Assembly: GCA_900551515.1 (NCBI GenBank)
Contig: URWH01000033.1
Coordinates: forward strand, 1 to 13,247
Source of the DNA: an uncultured Porphyromonadaceae bacterium
GTDB taxonomy: Bacteria > Bacteroidota > Bacteroidia > Bacteroidales > Muribaculaceae
DNA: 13,247 nt
Reading direction: 5' to 3'
The notes under the pieces were generated by a model. The model was not told the DNA's origin, ran no database searches, and saw only the letters and a list, made by a program, of their open reading frames with translations. Every line of letters starts with the position of its first letter. Position 1 is the stretch's first letter. Shown one piece after another: positions 6,631 to 13,247 of this stretch. A program made the translations under genes and the position numbers.

Positions 6631-9456
6631 ATGATCAAACTGCTTTCCCTACCGCCCAACCTCGTTGAAACGTTCCACTCGCTCGATCCCCGCTATGCCG
6701 GCAGCGACTGGTTCTGCACATCGGATCCCGCAGGCTGCCGCCTCGGCTCCGGTGCCGGCACCGCATGGCTTCTCGACCGCAGGGCCGAAAGCGCCGGCAG
6801 CGACAACTCCGACGGCAAGCGCATCATCATCCACGCCGGAGGGCAGAGCCGCCGGCTCCCCGCCTACGCCACCGTAGGCAAGGTGCTCACTCCCCTCCCC
6901 GTGCTCCGATGGGCTGTCGGGCAGCGCATCGACACCGACCTTCTCTCGATGCAACTCCCTCTCTACGAAAAGATCATGGCGCTGACTTCCGACCGGCAGA
7001 ACACGCTGATAGCCAGCGGCGACGTGTGCCTTCGCACCGAAGCCGAGCTGCGCTCAGTGCCGGATGCCGACGTCGTTTGCTACGGTCTGTGGGCCGACCC
7101 GAAGCTCGCTTCACATCACGGCGTGTTTCTTAGCCGCCGCGAATCGCCCGACAAGCTCGACTTCATGCTCCAGAAGCCGTCACCCGAAACCCTGCGCGAC
7201 CTATCGTCCACACACTATTCGATGATGGACATCGGCCTTTGGGTTCTCAGCGACCGCGCCGTAGAGCTGCTCTGCCGTCGCTCCCACTCCGCCGACGGGT
7301 CATACCGTTTCTACGACCTCTATTCGCAGTTTGGCTGCGCCCTCGGCGCCAATCCGGGCATCGACGATCCGGAGATTGCCGCGCTGACCACCGCCATCGT
7401 GCCGCTCCCGGCCGGCGAATTCTATCATTTCGGCACCACGCGCGAGCTTCTCACCTCGACCCTCGCGCTCCAGAACAAGGTCATCGACCAGCGGCAGATC
7501 ATCCAGAACTGGTCGAAGCCCAGCCCGGCGATGTTTGTCCAGAACTGCCTCATGCGGCGCCGGCTGAACGCCGACAACGACTATATCTGGGTCGAAAACA
7601 GCTGCGTCGGCGCCCGCTGGACCGTCACGCGGCGCAACGTCGTCACCGGTGTGCCGGTCAACGACTGGACGCTCGCCCTGCCCGAAGGCCTGTGCCTCGA
7701 CATCCAGCCCGTTGGCGACGAAGCCTACGCCGTGCGCCCCTACGGATTCGACGACCCGATGCGCGGCGACACCGGCAGCCCCGACACCCTCTTCTGCGGC
7801 ATGCCGCTCAGCCAATGGCTCGCCGACCGCGGCATCACCCTCCCCGCCGGCACCGACATTCAGAGCGCGCCCCTCTTCCCGCTCGTCACCGGCACCGAAA
7901 GCATGGGCCTCGTGGCACGCTGGATGATATCCGAGCCCGGCCTCGCCGAAGGTCGCGAAATATGGCTCGCCGCCGAGCGCATCTCGGCCGACGATATCAG
8001 TGCACGCGCCTCGCTGCCACGCCTTTATGAGCAGCGCCGCAGCTTCCTGCACGACGACATCGGACTCCTCGCCGACAACTGGCGGAAAAGCGTTTTCTAT
8101 CAGGTCGACCTGCGCGACATGGCCGCCAAAATCTCTGACCTCCGGCTCGACGCTCCGGCGCCGCTCCCCGCCGATGCCTCGCCGTTTAAACGCATGCGCA
8201 ACAGCATGCTCCGCGCCGTCGTGACCCGCGGCAGAAACGAGGCCGCAGCAGCCGACAAGGCCGAAGCCCAAGCTTTCACCCTGCTTCGCGACGATATACT
8301 CTCCACACTCGACAACTCACGGTCGATGCCGCATCTCGACGTGTATCCCGACCAGATTGTGTGGGGCCGCAGCCCCGTGCGCATCGACCTGGCCGGAGGC
8401 TGGACCGACACGCCCCCCTATTCGCTGCTCCGCGGCGGTAACGTCGTCAACATGGCTGTAGAGCTCAACGGCCAGCCGCCGCTGCAGGTGTTCATAAAAC
8501 CGTGCCCCGAACGGCACATCATCCTCCGCTCCATCGACCTCGGAGCGCTCGAGCGCATCGAAACCTACGAACAGCTCACCGACTACCGGCGTATCGGTTC
8601 GCCATTCTCCATACCCAAAGCAGCGCTGGCACTCGCCGGATTCGCGCCCGGCTTCTCGCCCGTGGCCTACGAATCGCTGGACCGTCAGCTCGACGATTTC
8701 GGTTCCGGCCTCGAGCTCACCATGCTCGCCGCCGTGCCCGCCGGCTCCGGCCTCGGCACAAGTTCCATCCTTGCCGCCACCGTCCTGTCGGCGCTCAGCG
8801 ATTTCTGCGCCCTCGCATGGGACACCTCGGAGATATGCAACCGCGTCCTTGCCCTCGAACAGTTGCTCACCACCTGCGGCGGATGGCAAGATCAATATGG
8901 CGGCGTGCTGCCCGGGCTCAAACTGCTCCAGACCGAAAGCGGCACCGCACAACAGCCCCGCGTCAACTGGCTCCCCGACGCCATCTTCACTGATCCGGCC
9001 TACGCACCCTGCCACATGCTCTACTACACCGGCATCACGCGCACGGCCAAGAGCATCCTCGGCGAGATCGTGCGCAACATGTTCCTCAACGAGAGCGACA
9101 CCCTGCGGCTGCTCGACGAGATGCGCAGCCATGCCCTTGACATGGCCCAGGCCATACAGCGCCGCGACTTCAGCGCCTACGCCGCGCTCCTCTCACGCAC
9201 ATGGACCCAGAATCAGCTGCTCGACAGCGGCACCAACCCCCCGTCGGTGCAGTCGATCATCGACACCGTGGAGCCTATGCTCGCCGCTTGCAAGCTGCCC
9301 GGCGCCGGCGGAGGCGGCTTCCTATACCTGCTGGCCAAGGATCCCGACGCCGCCGCACGCATACGCCACACGCTCACACAGCGTCCCGTCAATCCGGGCG
9401 CACGGTTTGTCGACCTTACCGTGTCGACAACGGGCCTTCAGATATCCCGATCATAA
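6631..9456 (+). CDS. fkp: Bifunctional L-fucokinase / fucose-1-phosphate guanylyltransferase
   Basis: A 941-residue cytoplasmic enzyme of the Fkp type; the Bacteroides fragilis protein has about 950 residues. It phosphorylates salvaged L-fucose with ATP to fucose-1-phosphate, then joins this with GTP to give GDP-L-fucose, the donor for fucosylated capsule and glycoproteins. The N-terminal half is the pyrophosphorylase, with the nucleotide-binding loop HAGGQSRRLP at residues 68-77 followed by GKVLTPLPV (Lys84). The C-terminal half, from about residue 578, is a GHMP kinase: the sugar-binding segment WGRSPVRIDLAGGWTDTPP, the ATP-binding loop PAGSGLGTSS at 703-712, and the third GHMP motif LPGAGGGGF at 889-897. 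I chose the ATG at 6631 because the earlier in-frame ATG at 6580 would place the promoter -7 box inside the coding region. No capsule genes lie nearby, so the locus is a free-standing salvage gene. Confidence 0.95.
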   Translation: MIKLLSLPPNLVETFHSLDPRYAGSDWFCTSDPAGCRLGSGAGTAWLLDRRAESAGSDNSDGKRIIIHAGGQSRRLPAYATVGKVLTPLPVLRWAVGQRIDTDLLSMQLPLYEKIMALTSDRQNTLIASGDVCLRTEAELRSVPDADVVCYGLWADPKLASHHGVFLSRRESPDKLDFMLQKPSPETLRDLSSTHYSMMDIGLWVLSDRAVELLCRRSHSADGSYRFYDLYSQFGCALGANPGIDDPEIAALTTAIVPLPAGEFYHFGTTRELLTSTLALQNKVIDQRQIIQNWSKPSPAMFVQNCLMRRRLNADNDYIWVENSCVGARWTVTRRNVVTGVPVNDWTLALPEGLCLDIQPVGDEAYAVRPYGFDDPMRGDTGSPDTLFCGMPLSQWLADRGITLPAGTDIQSAPLFPLVTGTESMGLVARWMISEPGLAEGREIWLAAERISADDISARASLPRLYEQRRSFLHDDIGLLADNWRKSVFYQVDLRDMAAKISDLRLDAPAPLPADASPFKRMRNSMLRAVVTRGRNEAAAADKAEAQAFTLLRDDILSTLDNSRSMPHLDVYPDQIVWGRSPVRIDLAGGWTDTPPYSLLRGGNVVNMAVELNGQPPLQVFIKPCPERHIILRSIDLGALERIETYEQLTDYRRIGSPFSIPKAALALAGFAPGFSPVAYESLDRQLDDFGSGLELTMLAAVPAGSGLGTSSILAATVLSALSDFCALAWDTSEICNRVLALEQLLTTCGGWQDQYGGVLPGLKLLQTESGTAQQPRVNWLPDAIFTDPAYAPCHMLYYTGITRTAKSILGEIVRNMFLNESDTLRLLDEMRSHALDMAQAIQRRDFSAYAALLSRTWTQNQLLDSGTNPPSVQSIIDTVEPMLAACKLPGAGGGGFLYLLAKDPDAAARIRHTLTQRPVNPGARFVDLTVSTTGLQISRS

Positions 9457-9470
9457 CATCTTAATCAATA

Positions 9471-9868
9471 ATGATTTTCAAACTCTTAAAAGATTGAAAG
9501 GAAAGAACGACGACAGCTCGAATCCTATCCGTAAGATAATCAATCAGGCTTCGAAGGCACTCGCAAATACCAATGTCGACACCGACTTCGATCCTATCTA
9601 CATAAACACTGAATATACCGACGGCGACCTGTACGTCACCGACATTTCGCTGAGGTTAAAAAGGTTCAAAGACGGCATAATTCTCGATCTGTGTGTCTAC
9701 CATATTCCCTTCCCCTACCAAGGCTCAGTCCTGCTCAAATACGGCAGCGGCAAGGAACTTGCCGATTATCTTGCCGACAAAGACGCCGTTGAAACCAAAA
9801 TCAGGGAATGTATTCCGAGTCTGGCCGATGGCTTAAAAGAAAGTGCGAAAGAATTAGGATGTTACTGA
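9471..9868 (+). CDS. Small hypothetical protein with an apparent one-base frameshift near its start
   Basis: I do not recognise this protein. The ATG at 9471 opens MIFKLLKD and then hits TGA at 9495-9497. The other frame, open to TGA at 9866-9868, continues RLKGKNDDSSNPIRKI and runs about 125 residues. Adding one A to the AAAA run at 9488-9491 joins the two into MIFKLLKRLKGKNDDSS, a natural start for a product of about 132 residues. Without that change the only start in the open frame after fkp is TTG at 9494; the downstream protein has no methionine. The product is soluble-looking, with an acidic middle, a predicted strand region (ISLRLKRF, IILDLCVYHIPF) and a helical Lys/Glu/Asp C terminus. 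It begins 14 bases after fkp with no promoter visible, and base use is clearly richer in A/T than its neighbours. It could be a live gene with a sequencing error, or a decaying gene. The span given is not a multiple of three because it includes the shift. Confidence 0.55.
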
Positions 9869-9874
9869 CTGCTC

Positions 9875-10564
9875 TCAGAAAAGTTTCTTGGGCTTAGTAG
9901 CCTGAAAATCCTTCAGATAGTGCGGAGTTGAATACGCAAGATCGATGAAATTGCGGCGCATGTGGTCGCGTTCGGCCAGCGCTATCATATCTGTGGCCAG
10001 CGGCACCACATCGGGGATGAACCGCACGCCTGATCGCGCTATCACATCGCGCGCCTTGTCGCTGCCGTTGCCGAAAAGCACCGCCTCACGGCCGGCCGGC
10101 AGATCGCCGTACGACTCCGCATCAAGAATCAGCGGCTGCGGCTCCATGACTGTCGTGAGCGACATATCGTAGGCGGCCGTGTAGACCTCCATCCGCCGAG
10201 CGTCGATCATCGGCACGAGCAGCGATTCCGGATCGATATCCTCCTTAAACATCACGCCCGTGGCCATCAGCTGCAGCGTGTCGACGCCTATCAGCGGCAC
10301 ATCGAGGGCGAAAGCCAGTCCCTTGGCCTCCGACAGACCGATGCGCAGACCCGTGTAGCTGCCCGGACCCAGCGACACGGCCACAGCCTCCACTTTCATT
10401 TCATGATCAGCGGCCCAGTCAAGACACATCTTGATATAGCCGCTCAGCAGGGCGGCATGGTTGCGGCCCTCGAAATCCTCGAAATGGCAAAGCACCATTC
10501 CCTCAGACGATAAGGCCACCGAGCACACATTGGTCGACGTTTCGATGTTAAGAATTACAGGCAT
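9875..10564 (-). CDS. tsaB: tRNA threonylcarbamoyladenosine biosynthesis protein TsaB
   Basis: A 229-residue TsaB (YeaZ) protein. With TsaD and TsaE it transfers the threonylcarbamoyl group from threonylcarbamoyl-AMP to A37 of ANN-decoding tRNAs (t6A), where TsaB acts as the dimerisation partner that stabilises TsaD. The ASKHA-fold N terminus is visible: VILNIETSTNVCSVAL at residues 3-18, then SLGPGSYTGLRIG at 64-76, the family hallmark. The length is normal for the family. I chose the ATG at 10564 because the product then starts directly at the first beta strand; the in-frame TTG at 10585 lies inside the promoter -7 box. Its stop faces the preceding small gene with only six bases between the stop codons, and no terminator is visible there. 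Confidence 0.93.
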   Translation of the reverse strand: MPVILNIETSTNVCSVALSSEGMVLCHFEDFEGRNHAALLSGYIKMCLDWAADHEMKVEAVAVSLGPGSYTGLRIGLSEAKGLAFALDVPLIGVDTLQLMATGVMFKEDIDPESLLVPMIDARRMEVYTAAYDMSLTTVMEPQPLILDAESYGDLPAGREAVLFGNGSDKARDVIARSGVRFIPDVVPLATDMIALAERDHMRRNFIDLAYSTPHYLKDFQATKPKKLF

Positions 10565-10582
10565 GTCGTTAATTTTTTTTGG

Positions 10583-10590
10583 CAAAGTTA
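10583..10590 (-). promoter_or_regulatory. -7 box of the tsaB promoter
   Basis: On the minus strand these bases read TAACTTTG, an exact TAnnTTTG box, 18 bases before the tsaB ATG. No TTTG -33 box is found at 19-21 bases upstream; that position falls on the -7 region of the divergent yicC promoter. Confidence 0.6.
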
Positions 10591-10613
10591 CCTATTTTTT
10601 CCTCGCTAATATC

Positions 10614-10621
10614 TAATTTTG
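10614..10621 (+). promoter_or_regulatory. -7 box of the yicC-gmk-nadD promoter
   Basis: TAATTTTG at 10614-10621 fits TAnnTTTG and lies 22 bases before the yicC ATG. The place where a -33 box should be (about 10589-10594) overlaps the tsaB -7 box and does not read TTTG. This is probably the promoter of the whole downstream gene run. Confidence 0.55.
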
Positions 10622-10643
10622 TAGAAAAAAGCGACCATACCAT

Positions 10644-11519
10644 ATGCTTCTATCCATGACCGGTTTCGGCAAGGCTATTGTCGAAGTTCAGAACAAGAAA
10701 ATCACTGTAGAGATCAAATCGCTCAACAGCAAGCAGCTCGATCTATCCATGCGCGTCCCGGCTCTTCTCCGCGAAAAGGAGATGGAGATGCGCAACACCA
10801 TAAGCCGCCGGGTGGAGCGCGGCAAAGTCGAAGTCAACATCTTCGTTGAAAGCATCACCGGCGACACGGCCGTCCAGCTCAACCTCCCGCTCCTCGCCGC
10901 CTACAAAGCCCAGATTCAGGAAATGGCCGCCACGCTTGGCATCCCCGAGCCGGCCGACTGGTATTCGGTGCTCATGCGCTTTCCCGACACCATGAAATCC
11001 GACTCGTCCGTCGCCGCCTCCGACGACGACTTCAAGGCCGCCGCTCAGGCTCTCGAAGCGGCTCTCGACGGCCTCATGCAGCACCGCCGCGCCGAAGGCG
11101 AGAAGCTCGAGGAATTTTTCGCCACGCGAATATCGAAAATAGCCGCTCTTCTCGACGAAGTGCCGCAGTTTGAAACCCAGCGCGTCGACCACATCCGCGC
11201 ACGCATCATCGACAACCTCGCCTCGCTTCCGCAGATCGAATACGACCGCGGCCGCCTCGAGCAGGAGATGATCTTCTACATCGAGAAACTCGACATCAAC
11301 GAAGAGAAACAGCGCCTCGCCCAGCACCTCCGCTACTTCATGGAGACGCTCGAAGGCCACTACGGACAGGGCAAGAAACTCGGCTTCATCAGCCAGGAAA
11401 TGGGCCGCGAGATCAACACCCTCGGCTCCAAGAGCAACCAGGCCGACATGCAGCGTCTCGTCGTAAGGATGAAGGACGAGCTGGAGCAGATCAAAGAGCA
11501 GGTGCTCAACGTAATGTGA
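10644..11519 (+). CDS. yicC: YicC family endoribonuclease
   Basis: A 291-residue YicC/YloC protein. Family members in E. coli and Clostridium are reported to be endoribonucleases acting in RNA turnover. The two hallmark ends are present: the N-terminal MLLSMTGFGKA, which fixes the start, and the C-terminal DUF1732 region with MGREINTLGSKSNQADM followed by a long charged helix ending in VLNVM. The middle is Glu/Ala/Leu-rich and helical, and the length is typical (about 290). It is the first gene of a close run; gmk begins 28 bases after its stop, the same yicC-gmk order known from many bacteria. Confidence 0.93.
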   Translation: MLLSMTGFGKAIVEVQNKKITVEIKSLNSKQLDLSMRVPALLREKEMEMRNTISRRVERGKVEVNIFVESITGDTAVQLNLPLLAAYKAQIQEMAATLGIPEPADWYSVLMRFPDTMKSDSSVAASDDDFKAAAQALEAALDGLMQHRRAEGEKLEEFFATRISKIAALLDEVPQFETQRVDHIRARIIDNLASLPQIEYDRGRLEQEMIFYIEKLDINEEKQRLAQHLRYFMETLEGHYGQGKKLGFISQEMGREINTLGSKSNQADMQRLVVRMKDELEQIKEQVLNVM

Positions 11520-11547
11520 TTCCCAACCCCACAAACGGAGCTACATA

Positions 11548-12117
11548 ATGAAACGAGGCAAGATCATCATCATCTCAGCGCCAAGCGGCTGCGGAAAATC
11601 GACAATCATCAACGAAATCATGAACCGCGGCAACGTCAGCCTGCAGTTCTCCGTCTCCGCCACCAACCGTCCGCCGCGCCCCGGCGAGACCGACGGCGTC
11701 AGCTATCATTTCCTCACCGACCGCCAGTTTACCGACGCCATTGCCGACGATGCCTTCGTCGAATATGAGGAAGTGTATCCCGGCCGCTTCTACGGCACGC
11801 TCAAGAGCGAAGTGGAGCACCGTCGCGACCAGGGCATCAACGTGCTCCTCGACATCGACGTCAAAGGCGGCGTGCGCGTCAAGAAACTCTTCGGCAATGA
11901 CGCCCTCAGCATCTTCATCATGCCGCCGAGCATCGAAGAGCTGCGCCGGCGCCTCGAAAACCGCGCCACCGACAGCGCCGAAGCCATCAGCCAGCGCGTC
12001 GGGAAAGCCGAATTCGAGCTCTCGTTCGCCCCGCAGTACGACGTCTGCGTAGTCAACGACGACCTTGCCAAAGCCGTCGACGACACCGAACGCAAAATCA
12101 TCAACTTCACCGCCTGA
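11548..12117 (+). CDS. gmk: Guanylate kinase
   Basis: A 189-residue guanylate kinase that phosphorylates GMP to GDP with ATP, an essential cytoplasmic step towards GTP and dGTP. The Walker A loop APSGCGKS covers residues 11-18 and is followed by the GMP-binding region with SATNRPPRPGE. The segment EYEEVYPGRFYGT and the later LLDIDVKGG are conserved in the family. Length fits (about 190-210). A GGAG sequence at 11537-11540, seven bases before the ATG, is a Shine-Dalgarno-like site, which is uncommon in this window. Stop to nadD start is six bases, so translational coupling is likely. Confidence 0.96.
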   Translation: MKRGKIIIISAPSGCGKSTIINEIMNRGNVSLQFSVSATNRPPRPGETDGVSYHFLTDRQFTDAIADDAFVEYEEVYPGRFYGTLKSEVEHRRDQGINVLLDIDVKGGVRVKKLFGNDALSIFIMPPSIEELRRRLENRATDSAEAISQRVGKAEFELSFAPQYDVCVVNDDLAKAVDDTERKIINFTA

Positions 12118-12123
12118 TCCGCC

Positions 12124-12732
12124 GTGCCGGACATCTCTGACACCGGATCGTCACCAACCCGCATCGGCATCCTCGGCGGGTCATTCAACCCCGTCCACAC
12201 CGGGCACCTCAGCCTGGCCGAATATATCGACAGCCACACGCCGCTCTCGCAGGTTTGGCTGATGCTCTCGCCCCTCAACCCGCTCAAAGCCGACCCGTCG
12301 CAGCTCATCGACGACCGCCACCGCCTCGAGATGCTCCGCATAGCCACCGAGGGCAACCCGCGCATACGCCCCTGCGACATCGAGCTTTCGATGCCCCGCC
12401 CATCCTACAGCTACGACTCGCTCTCGCGACTCTCCGAGCTGCATCCCGAAGCCCGCTTCTCGCTCATCATCGGCTCCGACAACTGGCTCATCTTCGACCG
12501 CTGGAAGCACCACGACGAAATCGTCAGCCGATTCTCGCCCGTCATCTATCCACGGCCCGGCTACGACGTCGACCCCGCGTCGCTCCCTCCCGGCGTAACG
12601 CTCATCGACGCCCCCGTCTACGACATATCCAGCACTGCCATCCGCAACGCCATAGCCGCCGGAGAGCCCGCCGGACCCGGTCTGTCGCCCGGAGTCGCCG
12701 ACTATATCAACGACAACCATCTCTACCGTTAA
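12124..12732 (+). CDS. nadD: Nicotinate-nucleotide adenylyltransferase
   Basis: A 202-residue NadD, which joins ATP and nicotinate mononucleotide to make deamido-NAD in NAD biosynthesis. The nucleotidyltransferase motif GGSFNPVHTGH spans residues 18-28 (His25 and His28 form the HxGH site) and the ISSTAIR motif lies at 168-174. The segment LIIGSDNW near residues 116-123 is also typical. The start is GTG at 12124; no ATG lies between the gmk stop and the first beta strand (RIGILGG), so GTG is the only sensible start. It yields a 12-residue polar N-terminal extension. Confidence 0.94.
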   Translation: MPDISDTGSSPTRIGILGGSFNPVHTGHLSLAEYIDSHTPLSQVWLMLSPLNPLKADPSQLIDDRHRLEMLRIATEGNPRIRPCDIELSMPRPSYSYDSLSRLSELHPEARFSLIIGSDNWLIFDRWKHHDEIVSRFSPVIYPRPGYDVDPASLPPGVTLIDAPVYDISSTAIRNAIAAGEPAGPGLSPGVADYINDNHLYR

Positions 12733-12746
12733 CCCCGCACACCACC

Positions 12747-13247
12747 ATGCAACCCTCATCTTCACTCCCCGCCAACTCCATTGCGTTCATCGGCCTTTGC
12801 AACGAATACTGCACCGCCGTCACGGCAGCCGCTGAAAGCGAGCCCGACGCCTTCATAGCCGAAATGCTCCGCCTCCTTCCGCGAATCTACATCTCCGCAT
12901 CCGACATTCCCGAAGATGAGCTCCTCGCCGGTGAAGGCTACGTCGACGACGCCATGGACGAAGCCTCCTACACCGACCTCCGCGACCGCATGGCCGCGCT
13001 TCTGGGCGCCAACGACACCTACCTCGAAACCTTCGAAGAGGACATGAAATATTCCGACACCCCCATCGCCGCGAGCATCTCCGAAAACCTCGCCGACATC
13101 ATGCAGGTCACCTACAATTTCATCTCCACCGTCCGTCACGCTCCCGTCGAGGCCATTCCGGCCATCCTCGCTGCCGTCAAGGACGACTTCAACACCTACT
13201 GGAGCCAGCTCATCTGCAATGTGCTCCGCCCCCTCAACCACATACGC
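12747..13247 (+). CDS. DUF5063 domain-containing protein (3' end cut by the window)
   Basis: An open frame of 167 codons from the ATG at 12747 that runs off the window without a stop. The product is a mostly helical, acidic, soluble-looking protein: LCNEYCTAV near residues 17-25, LLPRIYISASDIPEDE near 43-58, and NTYWSQLICNVLRPLN near 150-165. These match the DUF5063 pattern of Bacteroidetes (an opening helix, a leucine-rich Tyr segment, and a closing Trp-containing helix). No function is established for the family that I know of. It begins 14 bases after nadD and should be cotranscribed with it. Judging from the family length, only a short C-terminal piece is missing. Confidence 0.78.
   Translation, partial: MQPSSSLPANSIAFIGLCNEYCTAVTAAAESEPDAFIAEMLRLLPRIYISASDIPEDELLAGEGYVDDAMDEASYTDLRDRMAALLGANDTYLETFEEDMKYSDTPIAASISENLADIMQVTYNFISTVRHAPVEAIPAILAAVKDDFNTYWSQLICNVLRPLNHIR

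Noticed and set aside
7300..8271. 323-codon minus-strand open frame inside fkp
   Set aside because: Antisense shadow of a clear Fkp coding region, without family motifs or a promoter box.
8771..9493. Upstream extension of the small gene's open frame back into fkp
   Set aside because: The frame is open but encodes Pro/Ser/Arg-rich shadow sequence within the kinase domain of fkp. Only the part after the fkp stop looks like protein.
10565..10585. TTG start for tsaB
   Set aside because: It lies inside the predicted -7 box, and the ATG at 10564 gives the usual family N terminus.
1..13247. Search for CRISPR arrays, tRNA/rRNA genes, insertion sequences and defence or phage genes
   Set aside because: No spaced direct repeats, cloverleaf-like segments, transposase motifs or terminal inverted repeats were seen on reading either strand. 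Weak or very short elements could be missed by eye.

Overview
The window looks like chromosomal DNA of a gut-type Bacteroidales bacterium. The evidence is an Fkp-type fused L-fucokinase/GDP-fucose pyrophosphorylase, repeated promoters of the Bacteroidetes form (TTTG near -33, TAnnTTTG near -7), a near absence of Shine-Dalgarno sequences, and a DUF5063 gene after nadD. The high GC of the genes would suit Muribaculaceae better than Bacteroides proper, but that placement is only an inference.

Left part (1-6578), all on the plus strand: a FadL/OmpP1-type outer-membrane barrel, an alanine-rich coiled-coil lipoprotein that ends at a clear terminator, an NhaC-family Na+/H+ antiporter whose promoter sits almost on its ATG, and a large secreted or periplasmic M16 zinc peptidase that ends at a very strong terminator. 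These are mostly separate transcription units with envelope functions.

Middle (6579-9868): fkp, the fucose salvage enzyme that makes GDP-L-fucose for surface glycans, with its own promoter. It is followed by a small, comparatively AT-rich gene of unknown function. The reading frame of that gene appears broken by one missing base just after its ATG.

Right part (9875-13247): tsaB on the minus strand (tRNA t6A modification), divergent from a tightly packed plus-strand run yicC - gmk - nadD - DUF5063. The divergent promoters are interleaved. The run combines RNA turnover, GMP phosphorylation and NAD synthesis, and the last gene is cut by the window edge.

I see no mobile element, CRISPR array, tRNA, rRNA, phage gene or defence system. 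Most of the window is well-known housekeeping and envelope biology. The points most worth a second look are the frameshifted small gene, the apparently leaderless nhaC transcript, and the interleaved tsaB/yicC promoters.
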